64,000 bases of DNA from 67-14 sp963766115. GTDB taxonomy: Bacteria; Actinomycetota; Thermoleophilia; Solirubrobacterales; 70-9. The translations under genes and the position numbers were made by a program. The stretch lies in assembly GCA_963766115.1 (NCBI GenBank), contig CAVXYR010000007.1:331911-395910 (forward strand), read 5' to 3'. Shown here one piece after another: positions 1-8,626 of this stretch. The notes under the pieces are model-generated. The model made no database searches, was not told the origin of the DNA, and worked only from the letters and a program-made list of their open reading frames with translations. The first letter of the stretch is position 1, and every line of letters begins with the position of its first letter.

Positions 1-112
1 CGCCGCAGAACGGGTTGGTGTCCTCGAACTCGAGATCGGGCTCGTCCAGCCGGCCGAAATTGTGCGGGCGCTTGTAGTGCTCGAGGATCTGTTCGCGGTA
101 GAGCTCTTCCAC
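1..112 (-). CDS. sufU: SufU-like Fe-S cluster scaffold / sulfur acceptor, N-terminal part only
   Basis: Reading leftward off the window, the first 37 codons from GTG at 112 give a protein starting MEELYREQILEHYKRP and reaching the NPFCG motif. This matches the start of the SufU/NifU-N family, where that cysteine accepts sulfur from SufS and helps bind zinc. The rest lies outside the window. It is divergent from rpiA, with about 50 bases between them. A sufS gene on the same strand at 1592-2863 fits the partnership, although rpiA and a VOC gene lie in between. The start codon was chosen by family alignment; the ribosome binding site is weak. Confidence 0.85.
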   Translation of the reverse strand, partial: MEELYREQILEHYKRPHNFGRLDEPDLEFEDTNPFCG

Positions 113-165
113 GCGACTGAGGGTAGCTGAAGCACTCGTCCGCTCGATCCGGGTAGGGTCGCCGC

Positions 166-861
166 ATGTACTCAGGAGTCGAATTCGAGGCTTTCTCAGA
201 CGACGGCATCTCCAACCGGGAGGCGAAGCAGGGTGTGGCCGACCGTCTCGCCGCCTCGGCCGAGTTGGGACAGACGATCGGTGCCGGCTCAGGCAGCACC
301 GCCTACCTGGCGGTCAAGGCGATCGCGGCCAGGGTGGCGGCCGGTGAGCTCGAGCGGATAACCCTGGTGCCGACCTCGCTGGAGATCGAGATGACGATCG
401 CCGGCCTGGGCCTGCCGGTGGGCGACCTGTTTGCCGACCGACCGGACTGGCTGTTCGACGGGGCCGATGAAGTCGATCCGGCCGGCAGCCTGATCAAAGG
501 CCGGGGCGGAGCGCTGTTCCGCGAGAAGCTGCTGTTCAAGGCCACGACAGACCGGCGGGTACTGGTCGATGCCTCGAAGTCGGTCGAGAAACTCGGCTCG
601 AAGTTCCCGGTGCCGGTGGAGGTGGTGCCGCCGGCGCTCCCGGTCGTCATGCCCGAGCTGGAGAGCCTCGGCGCCGCCGGGATCGAGATCCGCACCGGCG
701 CCGGCAAGGACGGACCGGTGATAACCGAACTCGGCAACGTGATCGTCGACTGCCGCTTCGACGGCATCGCCGACGGCCTCGAGGTCGCGATCAAGTCGAT
801 AACCGGAGTGGTCGAATCCGGCTTGTTTCAGGGCTACGAGCCGACCCTGGTCAGCTCGTAG
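166..861 (+). CDS. rpiA: Ribose-5-phosphate isomerase A
   Basis: Interconverts ribose-5-phosphate and ribulose-5-phosphate in the non-oxidative pentose phosphate pathway (cytosol). The 231-residue length is normal for RpiA. The family motifs appear in order: GSGSTA (substrate loop), DGADEVD (catalytic acid region), KGRGGALFREK (catalytic lysine region), then VVESGLF near the C-terminus. The ATG at 166 is preceded by a short leader shared with the divergent sufU. It is a lone plus-strand gene inside a minus-strand Fe-S region, so a functional link with its neighbours is not evident. Confidence 0.95.
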   Translation: MYSGVEFEAFSDDGISNREAKQGVADRLAASAELGQTIGAGSGSTAYLAVKAIAARVAAGELERITLVPTSLEIEMTIAGLGLPVGDLFADRPDWLFDGADEVDPAGSLIKGRGGALFREKLLFKATTDRRVLVDASKSVEKLGSKFPVPVEVVPPALPVVMPELESLGAAGIEIRTGAGKDGPVITELGNVIVDCRFDGIADGLEVAIKSITGVVESGLFQGYEPTLVSS

Positions 862-884
862 CGGTCATCAGGAAGGGGGCCTGC

Positions 885-1469
885 TCACCGGTAGGGGTCT
901 TTGGCTGAGCGATCGGTCGAAAGCGTGGGATTGGATTCGGCGGTCAACTCCTCGATCGCGTCAGCCAGGTGGATCTGGTCGATGTTGCGATCGCCCCGCT
1001 GGGTCCGGATCGCATGCGCCCGAAAGAGCACGTCGACGTGTGTATGGCCGGCCGGCGGCTCGAACCGGTAGGAGGCGAGTTCGATCAGGAGCCCGAGCGG
1101 ATCGTTGAAGTAGATCGAGTCCATGAAGCCGCGATCCTTGACGCCGCTGTGCCCGATCCCACGCTCGTCGAGCCGCTCGGCGATCTGGCTGAAAGTGGCG
1201 GCCGAGACGTCGAAGGCGAGGTGGTGAACTGAGCCGGGGTCGGTCGATGCGCGCTCCGGGTCGGGCTTCCGCCGCTCGTCGGTGAAAACGGTGATCAGGC
1301 GCCCGTCTCCGGGGTCGAAGTAAAGGTGGTTCTCGTCGCCGTTGTCGAGGTTCGGCTGCTCGAAGACGAACGGCATGCCGAGAACGCCCTCCCAGAATTC
1401 GATCGAGGTCGCCCGATCGGCACCGACGATCGTGATGTGATGGACGCCTTGGCTCTGCAGCTTTCGCAT
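885..1469 (-). CDS. VOC-family (glyoxalase/extradiol dioxygenase fold) protein
   Basis: A metal-dependent VOC fold protein of 194 residues. It opens with the typical GVHHITIVGADRATSIEFW strand-helix unit, whose histidine is a likely metal ligand. A second half has VHHLAFDV and ends in the DPLGLLIELA element, whose glutamate is the usual last ligand. The C-terminal ~50 residues are extra. The substrate cannot be told from sequence; glyoxalase and ring-cleaving dioxygenase are both possible. ATG at 1469 was preferred; an adjacent GTG at 1472 gives one more residue. It lies downstream of sufS on the same strand after a ~120-base gap. Confidence 0.8.
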   Translation of the reverse strand: MRKLQSQGVHHITIVGADRATSIEFWEGVLGMPFVFEQPNLDNGDENHLYFDPGDGRLITVFTDERRKPDPERASTDPGSVHHLAFDVSAATFSQIAERLDERGIGHSGVKDRGFMDSIYFNDPLGLLIELASYRFEPPAGHTHVDVLFRAHAIRTQRGDRNIDQIHLADAIEELTAESNPTLSTDRSAKDPYR

Positions 1470-1591
1470 CACCCCGAGTCTACCGCCCCGGAATCGTCAG
1501 ATCCCCCGACCAGGGTTTCCTTTTCGGCGGCTTGGATGTGGGCCGGAGCCTCGGCGCTGGAAACCAGGTCGGTTCGGCCGGGCCGGGTGAT

Positions 1592-2863
1592 TCAGAGGCC
1601 GAAGATGCGTCGGGCGTCGTGCAGGGCCTCGATCAGGCGGTCGATCTCGTCGGTCGTGTTGTAGGCGGCGAAGCTGGCCCGGGTGGTGGCCGGGACGCCG
1701 AGTCGCTTCATCAGGATCTGGGCGCAGTGGTGGCCCGCCCGGACCGCGACCCCGTGGCGGTCGAGGATCTCGGCGATGTCGTGCGGGTGAACCCCTTCGA
1801 GCTCGAACGAGATGATCCCTGCCCGATCGGTGGTGTCGGACGGCCCGAACAGATTCATCCCGGGAACCTCTGCGAGGCGCGGCAGGGCATAGGAGGTGAG
1901 CTCGCGTTCGTGCTCGGCGATCCCGGCGGGGCCGACCCCGTCGACCCACTCGACCGCTGCGCCGAGGCCGGCCGCCTGCGCAATCGGTGGGGTGCCGGCC
2001 TCGAATTTGGCCGGCACCGAGGCCCACCTGATCTCCTCCTTTGTCACCTTGCTGATCATCGAGCCGCCACCTTCGAACGGGCCCATCCCGTCCAGCAGTT
2101 CGCGACGGCCGTAAAGCACGCCGATCCCGGTCGGCCCGTAAAGCTTGTGGCCGGTGAAGCCGTAGAAATCGGCCCCGATCGTGGCCATGTCGAGTTCCAT
2201 TTTCGGTGCGGCCTGGGCACCGTCGATCACCGTAACGGCTCCGGCGGCCTTTGCCTGGGCCACGATCCGGGCGACCGGGTTGATCGTGCCGAGCACATTG
2301 GAGACGTGGGCCACGGCAAGCAGCTTCGGTTCCCTGGCAAGACCCGCTTCCAGCGACTCGCGATCGAGCCGGCCCTCATCGTCGATCCCGACCCAGTCGA
2401 GTTCGGCCCCGGTCTGCTCGGCGATCAGGTGCCAGGGCACGATGTTGGAGTGGTGTTCCATCTCGGTCAGCAGGATGCGGTCGCCGGGGGCGAGGTTGGC
2501 CCGGCCCCAGGAGTTCGCCACCAGATTGAGTGCTGCGGTCGCGTTGCGGGTGAAGACGACTTCCCGGCTGTCGGCGCCGATGTGCTCGGCGACCGTCTGC
2601 CGGGCGCCTTCGTAAAGGGCGGTCGCCTCCTCCGAGAGCGTGTGGACCCCGCGGTGGACATTGGCGTTGTGCTCCCGGTAGTAGCGGTCCACCTCTTCGA
2701 TCACCGAGGTCGGCTTCTGAACGGTCGCGCCGTTGTCGAGGTAGGCCAGCGGCCGGCCCCTGACCTCGCGGCGGAGTATCGGGAACTCGGCCCGGATCGA
2801 GTCCAGCGACCTGCCTCCGACCTGGGCCGGGGAGGCCGCGGAAGTCGGGGCCGGGGCGGTCAT
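1592..2863 (-). CDS. sufS: Cysteine desulfurase SufS
   Basis: PLP-dependent class V aminotransferase-fold enzyme that removes sulfur from cysteine and passes it to SufU for Fe-S assembly. At 423 residues it is slightly longer than usual because of an Ala/Pro-rich N-terminal tail of about 18 residues. Seen: NGATVQKP near the N-terminus, EHHSNIVPW, the PLP lysine in FTGHKLYGPTG, and the catalytic cysteine in RAGHHCAQ. The ATG overlaps the sufC stop by 4 nt (ATGA), so the two genes are translationally coupled. Confidence 0.96.
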   Translation of the reverse strand: MTAPAPTSAASPAQVGGRSLDSIRAEFPILRREVRGRPLAYLDNGATVQKPTSVIEEVDRYYREHNANVHRGVHTLSEEATALYEGARQTVAEHIGADSREVVFTRNATAALNLVANSWGRANLAPGDRILLTEMEHHSNIVPWHLIAEQTGAELDWVGIDDEGRLDRESLEAGLAREPKLLAVAHVSNVLGTINPVARIVAQAKAAGAVTVIDGAQAAPKMELDMATIGADFYGFTGHKLYGPTGIGVLYGRRELLDGMGPFEGGGSMISKVTKEEIRWASVPAKFEAGTPPIAQAAGLGAAVEWVDGVGPAGIAEHERELTSYALPRLAEVPGMNLFGPSDTTDRAGIISFELEGVHPHDIAEILDRHGVAVRAGHHCAQILMKRLGVPATTRASFAAYNTTDEIDRLIEALHDARRIFGL

Positions 2864-3627
2864 GCTGCTCCCGCCTCGACCTCCTCCTTGATCCAGGCGT
2901 AGCCTTCGGATTCGAGCTGGTCGACCAGCTCGGAGCCGCCCTCCTTGACGATCCGGCCTTCGTACATCACGTGGACCGCGTCCGGCTTGACCATGTGGAG
3001 CAGTCGCTGGTAGTGGGTGATCACCAGGGCGCCCATGTCGGGGCCGGAGAGCTTGTTGATGCCTTCGGCCACCGTGCGCAGGGCGTCGATGTCGAGCCCG
3101 GAGTCGGTCTCGTCGAGGATCGCCATCTGCGGCTTCAGCAGCGTCAGCTGGAGCAGCTCCATCCGCTTCTTCTCACCGCCGGAGAAGCCATCGTTGAGAT
3201 AGCGGCTGGAGAAGTCCTGCGGGATGTTCGCCAGCTCCATCGCCTCACGGGCCTGGGCGGCGAATTCGCGGATCTTCAGCGGCGGCTCGCCCTGAGCCTC
3301 GCGGTGAGCGTTGAGGATCATGCGCAGGTACTTGCTGACCGCGACCCCGGGGATCGCGACCGGGTACTGGAAGGCCATGAAGATGCCGGCCCTGGAGCGT
3401 TCGTCCGGAGCGGCTTCGGTGATGTCCTCGCCGTTGAAGTGGATCGTGCCCTCGGTCACCTCGAGCGCCGGGTGGCCCATGACCGCGTTGGCCAGGGTCG
3501 ACTTGCCGGACCCGTTGGGTCCCATCAGGGCATGGATCTGGCCCTTTTCAACGGTGAGGTCGAGGCCGCGGAGGATCTCCTTGTCATCGACGCTGACGTG
3601 CAGGTTTCTGATCTCTAGCTCTGCCAA
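2860..3627 (-). CDS. sufC: Fe-S assembly ATPase SufC
   Basis: ABC-type ATPase that powers the SufBCD scaffold. It has Walker A GPNGSGKST, the SufC-specific signature LNDGFSGGEKKR, and Walker B followed by DETDSGLDIDALR. The 255-residue length is normal. Start is TTG at 3627 with GGAG 8 nt upstream. It lies 44 nt downstream of the Rrf2 regulator and overlaps sufS. No sufB or sufD is present in the window, although SufC normally works with both; they may lie beyond the left edge next to sufU. Confidence 0.96.
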   Translation of the reverse strand: MAELEIRNLHVSVDDKEILRGLDLTVEKGQIHALMGPNGSGKSTLANAVMGHPALEVTEGTIHFNGEDITEAAPDERSRAGIFMAFQYPVAIPGVAVSKYLRMILNAHREAQGEPPLKIREFAAQAREAMELANIPQDFSSRYLNDGFSGGEKKRMELLQLTLLKPQMAILDETDSGLDIDALRTVAEGINKLSGPDMGALVITHYQRLLHMVKPDAVHVMYEGRIVKEGGSELVDQLESEGYAWIKEEVEAGAA

Positions 3628-3671
3628 GAGAGTGACTCCGTTTCTTGCTTGCGGTTGAATTCTGGCGCTGT

Positions 3672-4142
3672 TCAGACGGCGCTGCCGACGGTCTGCCGGC
3701 TTTCCTCGATCGGACCGGAAAACTCGACCAGCTCAGCCAGGGTGGTCCCGGCCAGCGCCTTGTTAACCCCGCCCTGAACCCTGGTCCAGAGCAACTTGGT
3801 CGCACAGGCCCGGTCGCTGTCGGCTTCGTGAGAGCAGAGGACCTTTCCCTCGGGGGTCTCATGGAAGCACTCCATCGGTGCGATCTGCCCCTCCAGGGCC
3901 TCGACCACCTCGAGCATCGTGATATCTCCGGCCGGCCGGGCCAGGCTGTAACCGCCCCTTGCCCCGCGGGTCGAAGTGACCAGCTCGGCCCGGCGAAGTT
4001 TCGCCACCAGATGTTCCAGATATGAGAGCGGCAGGCGTTCCGCCTCGGCGACCGCGCTGAGTGAAACCGGGCCCGAATCGGGCTGCCGGCCCAACTCCAC
4101 CATCAGGCGGACCCCGTACTCGGCTTTGGTCGAAAACAGCAT
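3672..4142 (-). CDS. Rrf2-family Fe-S sensing transcriptional regulator
   Basis: A 156-residue winged-helix regulator beginning MLFSTKAEYGVRLMVEL, the diagnostic Rrf2 start. The recognition helix lies around residues 38-50. Three cysteines at 92, 103 and 113 form an IscR/SufR/NsrR-like cluster site, suggesting a [Fe-S]-bound sensor. Placement directly before sufC and sufS suggests autoregulation of the suf genes. AGGA about 9 nt before the ATG acts as ribosome binding site. Whether it senses cluster status, NO or redox is not decided by the sequence. Confidence 0.9.
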   Translation of the reverse strand: MLFSTKAEYGVRLMVELGRQPDSGPVSLSAVAEAERLPLSYLEHLVAKLRRAELVTSTRGARGGYSLARPAGDITMLEVVEALEGQIAPMECFHETPEGKVLCSHEADSDRACATKLLWTRVQGGVNKALAGTTLAELVEFSGPIEESRQTVGSAV

Positions 4143-4161
4143 GAATTCAAATCCTAGAGCA

Positions 4162-4866
4162 TTAGTCAGGTTTCTTCGGTCGCCGCCGTCGATTCCGCAT
4201 CAGACGGCGCCTGAGGCGTCGCCAGGGGGAGACGTTGAGCTGCCCGCCGGCCGAGGACCTGAAGATCCGGGCGAGGGCCGATCCCTCGAATTCGCCGGGG
4301 TGCGGCAGCTCGATCCGGATCTCGATCTGACCCGGGTTCGAGTGGGAGGTCTCGGTCATGCCGGGGACCAGGCCCTCGAACAGATCGCGGGCCGATCGGT
4401 TCTCGACCAGGACCAGGGCCAGGAAGAACTCGATTCCCTGATCGGCCGCCCGTCGGGCCAACCGTTTGAGCAGGGCAGTGCCGAGGCCCTGCCCCTGCCA
4501 TGCGTCGGACACGATGATCGCCACTTCGGCCTCGTTGGCGGGACGGGTCCTGACGTAGCGGGCGACCCCGATCAGCGAGCCTTCCTCCGGATCGACCGCG
4601 ATCAGCGCCTCGTGGTCGACGTGGTCGATCTCGGTCAGATAGGCCAGGTCGTTCGAGTCCAGACGTCTGACCGGAGCAAAGAAGCGCATGAACCGGGCCT
4701 CCGGAGTGAGCCGCTCGAACGCGGCGGTCATCAACGGCTTGTCGGTTGGCCGGATCGGTCGGACAAGGACCTCGATACCCGGCCCGAGGGCGAGCTTCTC
4801 CGCGGCCGGCTTCGTCTGAAGCGTTTCGGTGGCGGTCGTCGCCCGATCGGGTGATTCCGGATTCAC
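4162..4866 (-). CDS. GNAT-family N-acetyltransferase
   Basis: A 234-residue single-domain acetyltransferase. The acetyl-CoA loop (motif A) reads VSDAWQGQGLGTALLKRLA; the preceding strand is EAEVAIIV. The N-terminal LGPGIEVLVRPIRPTDK strand and the EARFMRFF segment resemble the GNAT domains found alone or at the end of acyl-CoA synthetase-like protein acetyltransferases. The C-terminus is strongly basic (RRLRRRLMRNRRRRPKK). Start GTG at 4866 overlaps the response regulator stop (GTGA), so it is coupled to the two-component system. Substrate unknown. Confidence 0.85.
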   Translation of the reverse strand: MNPESPDRATTATETLQTKPAAEKLALGPGIEVLVRPIRPTDKPLMTAAFERLTPEARFMRFFAPVRRLDSNDLAYLTEIDHVDHEALIAVDPEEGSLIGVARYVRTRPANEAEVAIIVSDAWQGQGLGTALLKRLARRAADQGIEFFLALVLVENRSARDLFEGLVPGMTETSHSNPGQIEIRIELPHPGEFEGSALARIFRSSAGGQLNVSPWRRLRRRLMRNRRRRPKKPD

Positions 4867-5492
4867 GGCTCGATCAGTCCCTGGCGGATCGCGTAGCGGA
4901 CCAGTTCGACCCGGTCGCGCATGCCGAGCTTCTTCATCGCGCTGGCCCGGTGGTTTTCGACTGTCTTCTCCGAGAGGTGAAGCATTTCGGCGATTTCCCG
5001 GCTCGTGTTTGCCTCGGCCACCAGCTTGACGATCTCCTCCTCGCGCGGGGTCAGGCCCGAGTCGTCCTGGCTGCCCCGTTCCAGCACATCGCGGATCAGG
5101 GCGAGCTGGGCGCCCGGGCTCAGGAACGGCTCGCCGCGCCGGACCGAGTCGATCGCCGCCAGGAGGTCCGAGTCGGCCTGCGACTTGAGCACGTAACCGG
5201 AGGCGCCGGCCTTGAGGGCCTCGAACAGATAGCGCTCGTCGTCGTGCATGGAGAGGATCAGGACCGCGACCCCGGGTGCCTGCTGTTTGACCTCGCGGGT
5301 GACCTGAAGGCCGGTCAGCCCCGGCATCTTCACGTCCAGGATGGCCAGGTCCGGGCGCTCTCTGATCAGAAGGTCGCGCGCCTCGATCCCGTCGGCGGCC
5401 TCGCCCACCACCTCGAGGTCTTCCTGGCGCTCGAGCAGCAGACGGATACCGGAGCGCACGATTCCGTGGTCGTCGGCGATCACGATCTTCAT
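4863..5492 (-). CDS. NarL/LuxR-type response regulator
   Basis: A 209-residue response regulator. The receiver domain spans residues 1-120 with the acidic pair DD near the N-terminus, the phospho-acceptor aspartate in LAILDVKMPGL and the conserved lysine in YVLKSQ. The C-terminal LuxR-type HTH has LTPREEEIVKLVAEANTS and SEKTVENHRASAMKKL. It overlaps the upstream kinase by 4 nt and the downstream GNAT gene by 4 nt, forming one transcription unit. Target genes are unknown. Confidence 0.94.
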   Translation of the reverse strand: MKIVIADDHGIVRSGIRLLLERQEDLEVVGEAADGIEARDLLIRERPDLAILDVKMPGLTGLQVTREVKQQAPGVAVLILSMHDDERYLFEALKAGASGYVLKSQADSDLLAAIDSVRRGEPFLSPGAQLALIRDVLERGSQDDSGLTPREEEIVKLVAEANTSREIAEMLHLSEKTVENHRASAMKKLGMRDRVELVRYAIRQGLIEP

Positions 5493-6526
5493 CGCCCGTC
5501 CTCCGGGGTCATCGAGGATTCCGGTCCCGGGACCTGATCGCCGGCCGCGCTGTCTTGATCGGCCCGGGCGGGGACCGCCAGCCGCACCATGGTGCCGCGG
5601 CCGGGACGGGACTCGATCTCGAGCTCGCCCCCCGCGAGAAGGGCCCGCTCCCGCATGCCGCCCAGGCCGAGGCCGGTGTTCGACTCGGCGAAAGTGAACC
5701 CCGATCCGTCGTCACTGACCTCCAGCACCATCCGGTCATCATCGCGCTTCAGCGTCACCTCGATCCGCCCGGCCCCGCTGTGGCGGATCGCGTTGCCGAG
5801 CGCCTCCTGCGAGACCCGGTAGATCACCAGCTGGGTATCGGGGTCGAGCCCGCCCGGATCGCCCTCGCAGGTGAACCCGGTCGCCACTCCCCGCCGCTCG
5901 AGTTGTTCGATCTGACCGCCGATCGCCGCCTTCAGTCCGAGGTCGTCCAGCGCGGTCGGCCGGAGCTGACGGGCCACGGCGAGCAGTTCGTCCATCGCCT
6001 GGTGGGCCAGCTCCCTGGTTTCGGCGATCTCGGCCTGAAGCCCGGGCGGGGCAGCGGCCCTGGCCGCCTCCAGCCTGAGCAGCACCCCGGTCAGCGACTG
6101 GTTCACCTGGTCGTGAAGGTCGCGGGCGACGCGGGCCCGCTCCTCTTCCTGGGCTTCGAGTGCGGCGCTTGAACTCCGACGGCGTTCGGCTTCGAGCCGG
6201 CGCATCATCCTCAGGAACGCGATCTCGAGCCGCTCCACCTCCTCGGTTTCGGCCTTGCCGTCGATTCCCGGGGGCAGGTTCGCCCCCGGGGTGCTGAGGT
6301 CGACCTTCTCCATCTCGTCTATGAGGCTCTCCAGCGGGTTGAAGCGGCGTCGCAGCAGGGCCACGTTCAACAGGCAGGTGAGGCCGATCGCGACGGCGAC
6401 CAGCACGATCAGCGCCTCGGTGCCTCCCCAGCTGAGACCGGCGACTATCGCGGCTCCGATCGTGGCCAGGGTGACCATGGCCGCGTTCAGGATCAGGACT
6501 TCGGTGAAGATCGGGCGGTGCTTCAT
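5489..6526 (-). CDS. HisKA_3 (NarX/DesK-type) sensor histidine kinase
   Basis: Membrane sensor kinase partner of the adjacent response regulator. From ATG 6526 it is 345 residues. Two hydrophobic segments lie at about residues 8-30 and 35-55 with almost no external loop. A HAMP-like linker follows, then the phospho-acceptor histidine in RVARDLHDQVNQSL, then an HATPase domain with GNAIRHSG (N box), DDGSGF and GLGLGGMRERA (G boxes). The frame stays open to 6607, but the MKHRPIF start with GGA upstream gives a more normal membrane topology. The lack of a sensory loop suggests it detects a membrane or intramembrane signal. Confidence 0.9.
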   Translation of the reverse strand: MKHRPIFTEVLILNAAMVTLATIGAAIVAGLSWGGTEALIVLVAVAIGLTCLLNVALLRRRFNPLESLIDEMEKVDLSTPGANLPPGIDGKAETEEVERLEIAFLRMMRRLEAERRRSSSAALEAQEEERARVARDLHDQVNQSLTGVLLRLEAARAAAPPGLQAEIAETRELAHQAMDELLAVARQLRPTALDDLGLKAAIGGQIEQLERRGVATGFTCEGDPGGLDPDTQLVIYRVSQEALGNAIRHSGAGRIEVTLKRDDDRMVLEVSDDGSGFTFAESNTGLGLGGMRERALLAGGELEIESRPGRGTMVRLAVPARADQDSAAGDQVPGPESSMTPEDGR

Positions 6527-6678
6527 ATCGTCCAAGTCTTCCTGATCGGCCCGGTGGGCGGTAGGGGTGCACGAAACGATCAGGGGGCTGTCCCCTATGG
6601 ACATCATCGGGGAGGTAGTTCAGACTTCGCCACACGGTTCGCGGGCAAACGCCCGGTTCACCCTCCGAAGGAGCCCGA

Positions 6679-7548
6679 ATGACAACCACCAGACAGTCAA
6701 CTTTCAGCGCGACCCTGAGGACGACGATCCTCCTGGCGACCCTTTCGGGGCTGCTGGTCGCGATCGGTTATCTGGTGAGCGGCGGCAACCCGGGCACCAC
6801 CCTGATGTTCCTCGGCTTCGCGGTGGCGATGAACTTCTTCTCCTACTTCTTCAGCGACAAGGTGGCCCTGAAGATGAGTCGGGCCCAGCCGATGGAGGAA
6901 TCGGAGAACCCGCAGTACTTCCAGATGGTGCGCGAACTCTGCCAGCGGGCCGAGATCCCGATGCCCAGGCTGTACGTGATTCCCCAGGACCAGCCCAACG
7001 CGTTTGCCACCGGCCGCAACTACAACCATTCGGCGGTCGCCGTCACCGACGGAATCACCCGGCTTCTATCGACAGACGAGCTTCGCGGTGTGGTCGCCCA
7101 CGAGCTGGCCCACATCAAGCACCGCGACATCCTGATCCAGTCGGTAGCCGCGACGATCGGAGCCGCGATCACCTACATCGGCTACATGCTGCTCTGGTTC
7201 GGCAACGACAACAACTCTCCGCTCGGCCTGGTCGGCGCCCTGGCGATGGTGCTGCTGGCCCCGCTGGCCGCCTCGATCATCCAGATGGCGGTCTCCCGGC
7301 AGCGCGAGTACGCGGCCGACGCCGGCGGTGCCGCGATCTGCGGCAACCCCGAGTCCCTGGCCAGCGCGCTTCTGAGGCTGGATCAAGGGGCCAAGGACAT
7401 CCCGATGAAGGGCCATGTCAGCGAGGCGTCGGAGCCGCTCTACATCGTCAAGCCGTTCAAGGCAAAGGGCCTGGCCGGGCTTTTCTCGACCCATCCCCCG
7501 ATGGACGAGCGGGTCAAGCGGCTGCGCCAGATGCGCCCCTCGCTGTAG
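6679..7548 (+). CDS. htpX: HtpX-like membrane zinc metalloprotease
   Basis: M48B membrane endopeptidase involved in quality control of membrane proteins. The 289 residues contain an N-terminal hydrophobic pair (about residues 14-35 and 40-58), the zinc motif HELAHIKHRD with H141, E142 and H145, two further membrane segments (about 155-200) and the distal glutamate in REYAADAGGA. GAAGGAG lies just before the ATG. It is a single gene ended by a strong hairpin at 7585-7610. Confidence 0.95.
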   Translation: MTTTRQSTFSATLRTTILLATLSGLLVAIGYLVSGGNPGTTLMFLGFAVAMNFFSYFFSDKVALKMSRAQPMEESENPQYFQMVRELCQRAEIPMPRLYVIPQDQPNAFATGRNYNHSAVAVTDGITRLLSTDELRGVVAHELAHIKHRDILIQSVAATIGAAITYIGYMLLWFGNDNNSPLGLVGALAMVLLAPLAASIIQMAVSRQREYAADAGGAAICGNPESLASALLRLDQGAKDIPMKGHVSEASEPLYIVKPFKAKGLAGLFSTHPPMDERVKRLRQMRPSL

Positions 7549-7584
7549 GGGGCTGCTGCCTCCCGGCGAGTCAGAGACGTTTGA

Positions 7585-7610
7585 CGAAAGCCCCCGTACG
7601 GGGGCTTTCG
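7585..7610. terminator. Palindromic terminator between htpX and a convergent gene
   Basis: The sequence CGAAAGCCCCC, GTAC, GGGGGCTTTCG forms an 11-bp perfect stem. It lies 37 nt after the htpX stop and before the end of the convergent minus-strand gene. It is symmetric and could serve both strands; only a short GTTTGG follows on the plus strand. Confidence 0.8.
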
Positions 7611-7677
7611 GTTTGGCCGGGGGACAAGCGGCTCCCGGAAACCACTTGCTTGGAATTTCGGCCCAGGCCGACGGGGC

Positions 7678-8427
7678 TCAGACTTCTGGCCGGGTGGCGG
7701 CGTTCTCCTCTTCGTCCGGGGCCAGTTCGAACAGGCCCCAGGGAGGATTGGCGTTGATCAGGCGTCCCGGCCGGCAGCTTGCCCGGAAGCTGGAGAATCC
7801 CAGGTCGGGGTGGCTGCCGGTGACGGTGTAGTCGCCTTCAGGAAGATTGACCCAGAGAACCCCGCCATCTCCGGTCGACCGGTCCAGTCCGGGAGTGGGT
7901 ATGACGTCCGCGTTGAAATAGACCGGCTCGACCGGCGAGTTTCCGTTCGAGTCGACCAGCCTGGCCTGGGCGTCGGCTATGCCGTGCGGGCGGAAGTCGT
8001 GGAAGTCGTCGAATTCGCTGAAGCCGCGCCCCTCTTTCTGGAAGAAGGTAGAGACCACCCCACTGCCAATGAGTTCATTGCTCTCGGGGTCCCGCTCGGC
8101 GCCGACGATTTCGGCCAGCGCGTTGTAGACGTTTTCTTCCGGGACCTGGAAGTTGACCTGCTCGAGATCCCGGCCGCAGGTGAGGAACGTCTGCAGGTAG
8201 ATCCGGTGGTAGCCGGGCATCGACACGTACGGCGTGATCAGGGTCCGGTCGGGCACGCTCATCCGGTAGGCGCCGTTCGGCCCCGCCACGGCCCCGATCT
8301 CCGGCAGCTCGGCGATCCCGATCTCGGCACCCTCGAGCCGGTCGGTGTTCCCGCCGAAAACGAAGGCGTAGGCGTTGCCGCTGATCGATACGTGCTCGGA
8401 GTCGTCGTGGTCGCTGGGGTCTGGCAC
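7678..8427 (-). CDS. NANPPWG-family protein, short form without signal peptide
   Basis: No named family recognised. The 249 residues align throughout with the secreted protein at 16828-17967. Shared landmarks are DLEQVNFQVP, PHGIA, PVYFNADVIP, DGGVLW, and a C-terminal block with CRPGR and NANPPWGLFELAP. Early glycine-rich strands (GAEIGIAELPEIGAV followed by GAYRMSVPD) resemble a carboxypeptidase-regulatory or CNA-B-like beta sandwich. GTG at 8427 was chosen because GGAGG sits 6 nt upstream. From that start there is no signal peptide, in contrast to the paralogue. The upstream in-frame extension is also not hydrophobic. Function unknown. Confidence 0.7.
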   Translation of the reverse strand: MPDPSDHDDSEHVSISGNAYAFVFGGNTDRLEGAEIGIAELPEIGAVAGPNGAYRMSVPDRTLITPYVSMPGYHRIYLQTFLTCGRDLEQVNFQVPEENVYNALAEIVGAERDPESNELIGSGVVSTFFQKEGRGFSEFDDFHDFRPHGIADAQARLVDSNGNSPVEPVYFNADVIPTPGLDRSTGDGGVLWVNLPEGDYTVTGSHPDLGFSSFRASCRPGRLINANPPWGLFELAPDEEENAATRPEV

Positions 8428-8573
8428 CGGTGTCCTCCGTCTCTGGGTCGTTCTGGCCGGCAACCCGGTTCCGGGTCCTGCTCCGGCGCGTGCCCGGCAC
8501 TCTAGCCGGGATCAGGGATCCGGGGTGCGGCGCGGGGAATACTCAGGATTCGGTCACCGATCTCGCTTACCCG

Positions 8574-8591
8574 CTATAGTTTATGAAGTAC
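8574..8591 (+). promoter_or_regulatory. Promoter motif of moeZ shared with cysM
   Basis: CTATAGTTTATGAAGTAC begins with a good -10 hexamer (TATAGT, 8575-8580) and runs over the likely start site, about 36 bases before the moeZ ATG. An almost identical motif (16 of 18 bases) sits at the same place before cysM. No convincing -35 box lies 16-18 bases upstream in either case, suggesting an activator or special sigma factor, or an operator laid over the -10. Confidence 0.6.
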
Positions 8592-8626
8592 TGGAAACCT
8601 GATAGAGATTTAGGGGATTGACGCAG

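Noticed and set aside
1532..2902. 456-codon open frame on the plus strand opposite sufS
   Set aside because: It is the antisense of a clear sufS gene; long antisense frames are expected at this GC content, and the protein is low-complexity with no recognisable domain.
4143..4161. TAGGAT upstream of the Rrf2 gene as a -10 box
   Set aside because: Its AGGA lies about 9 nt from the ATG and is better read as the ribosome binding site; no -35 box was found.
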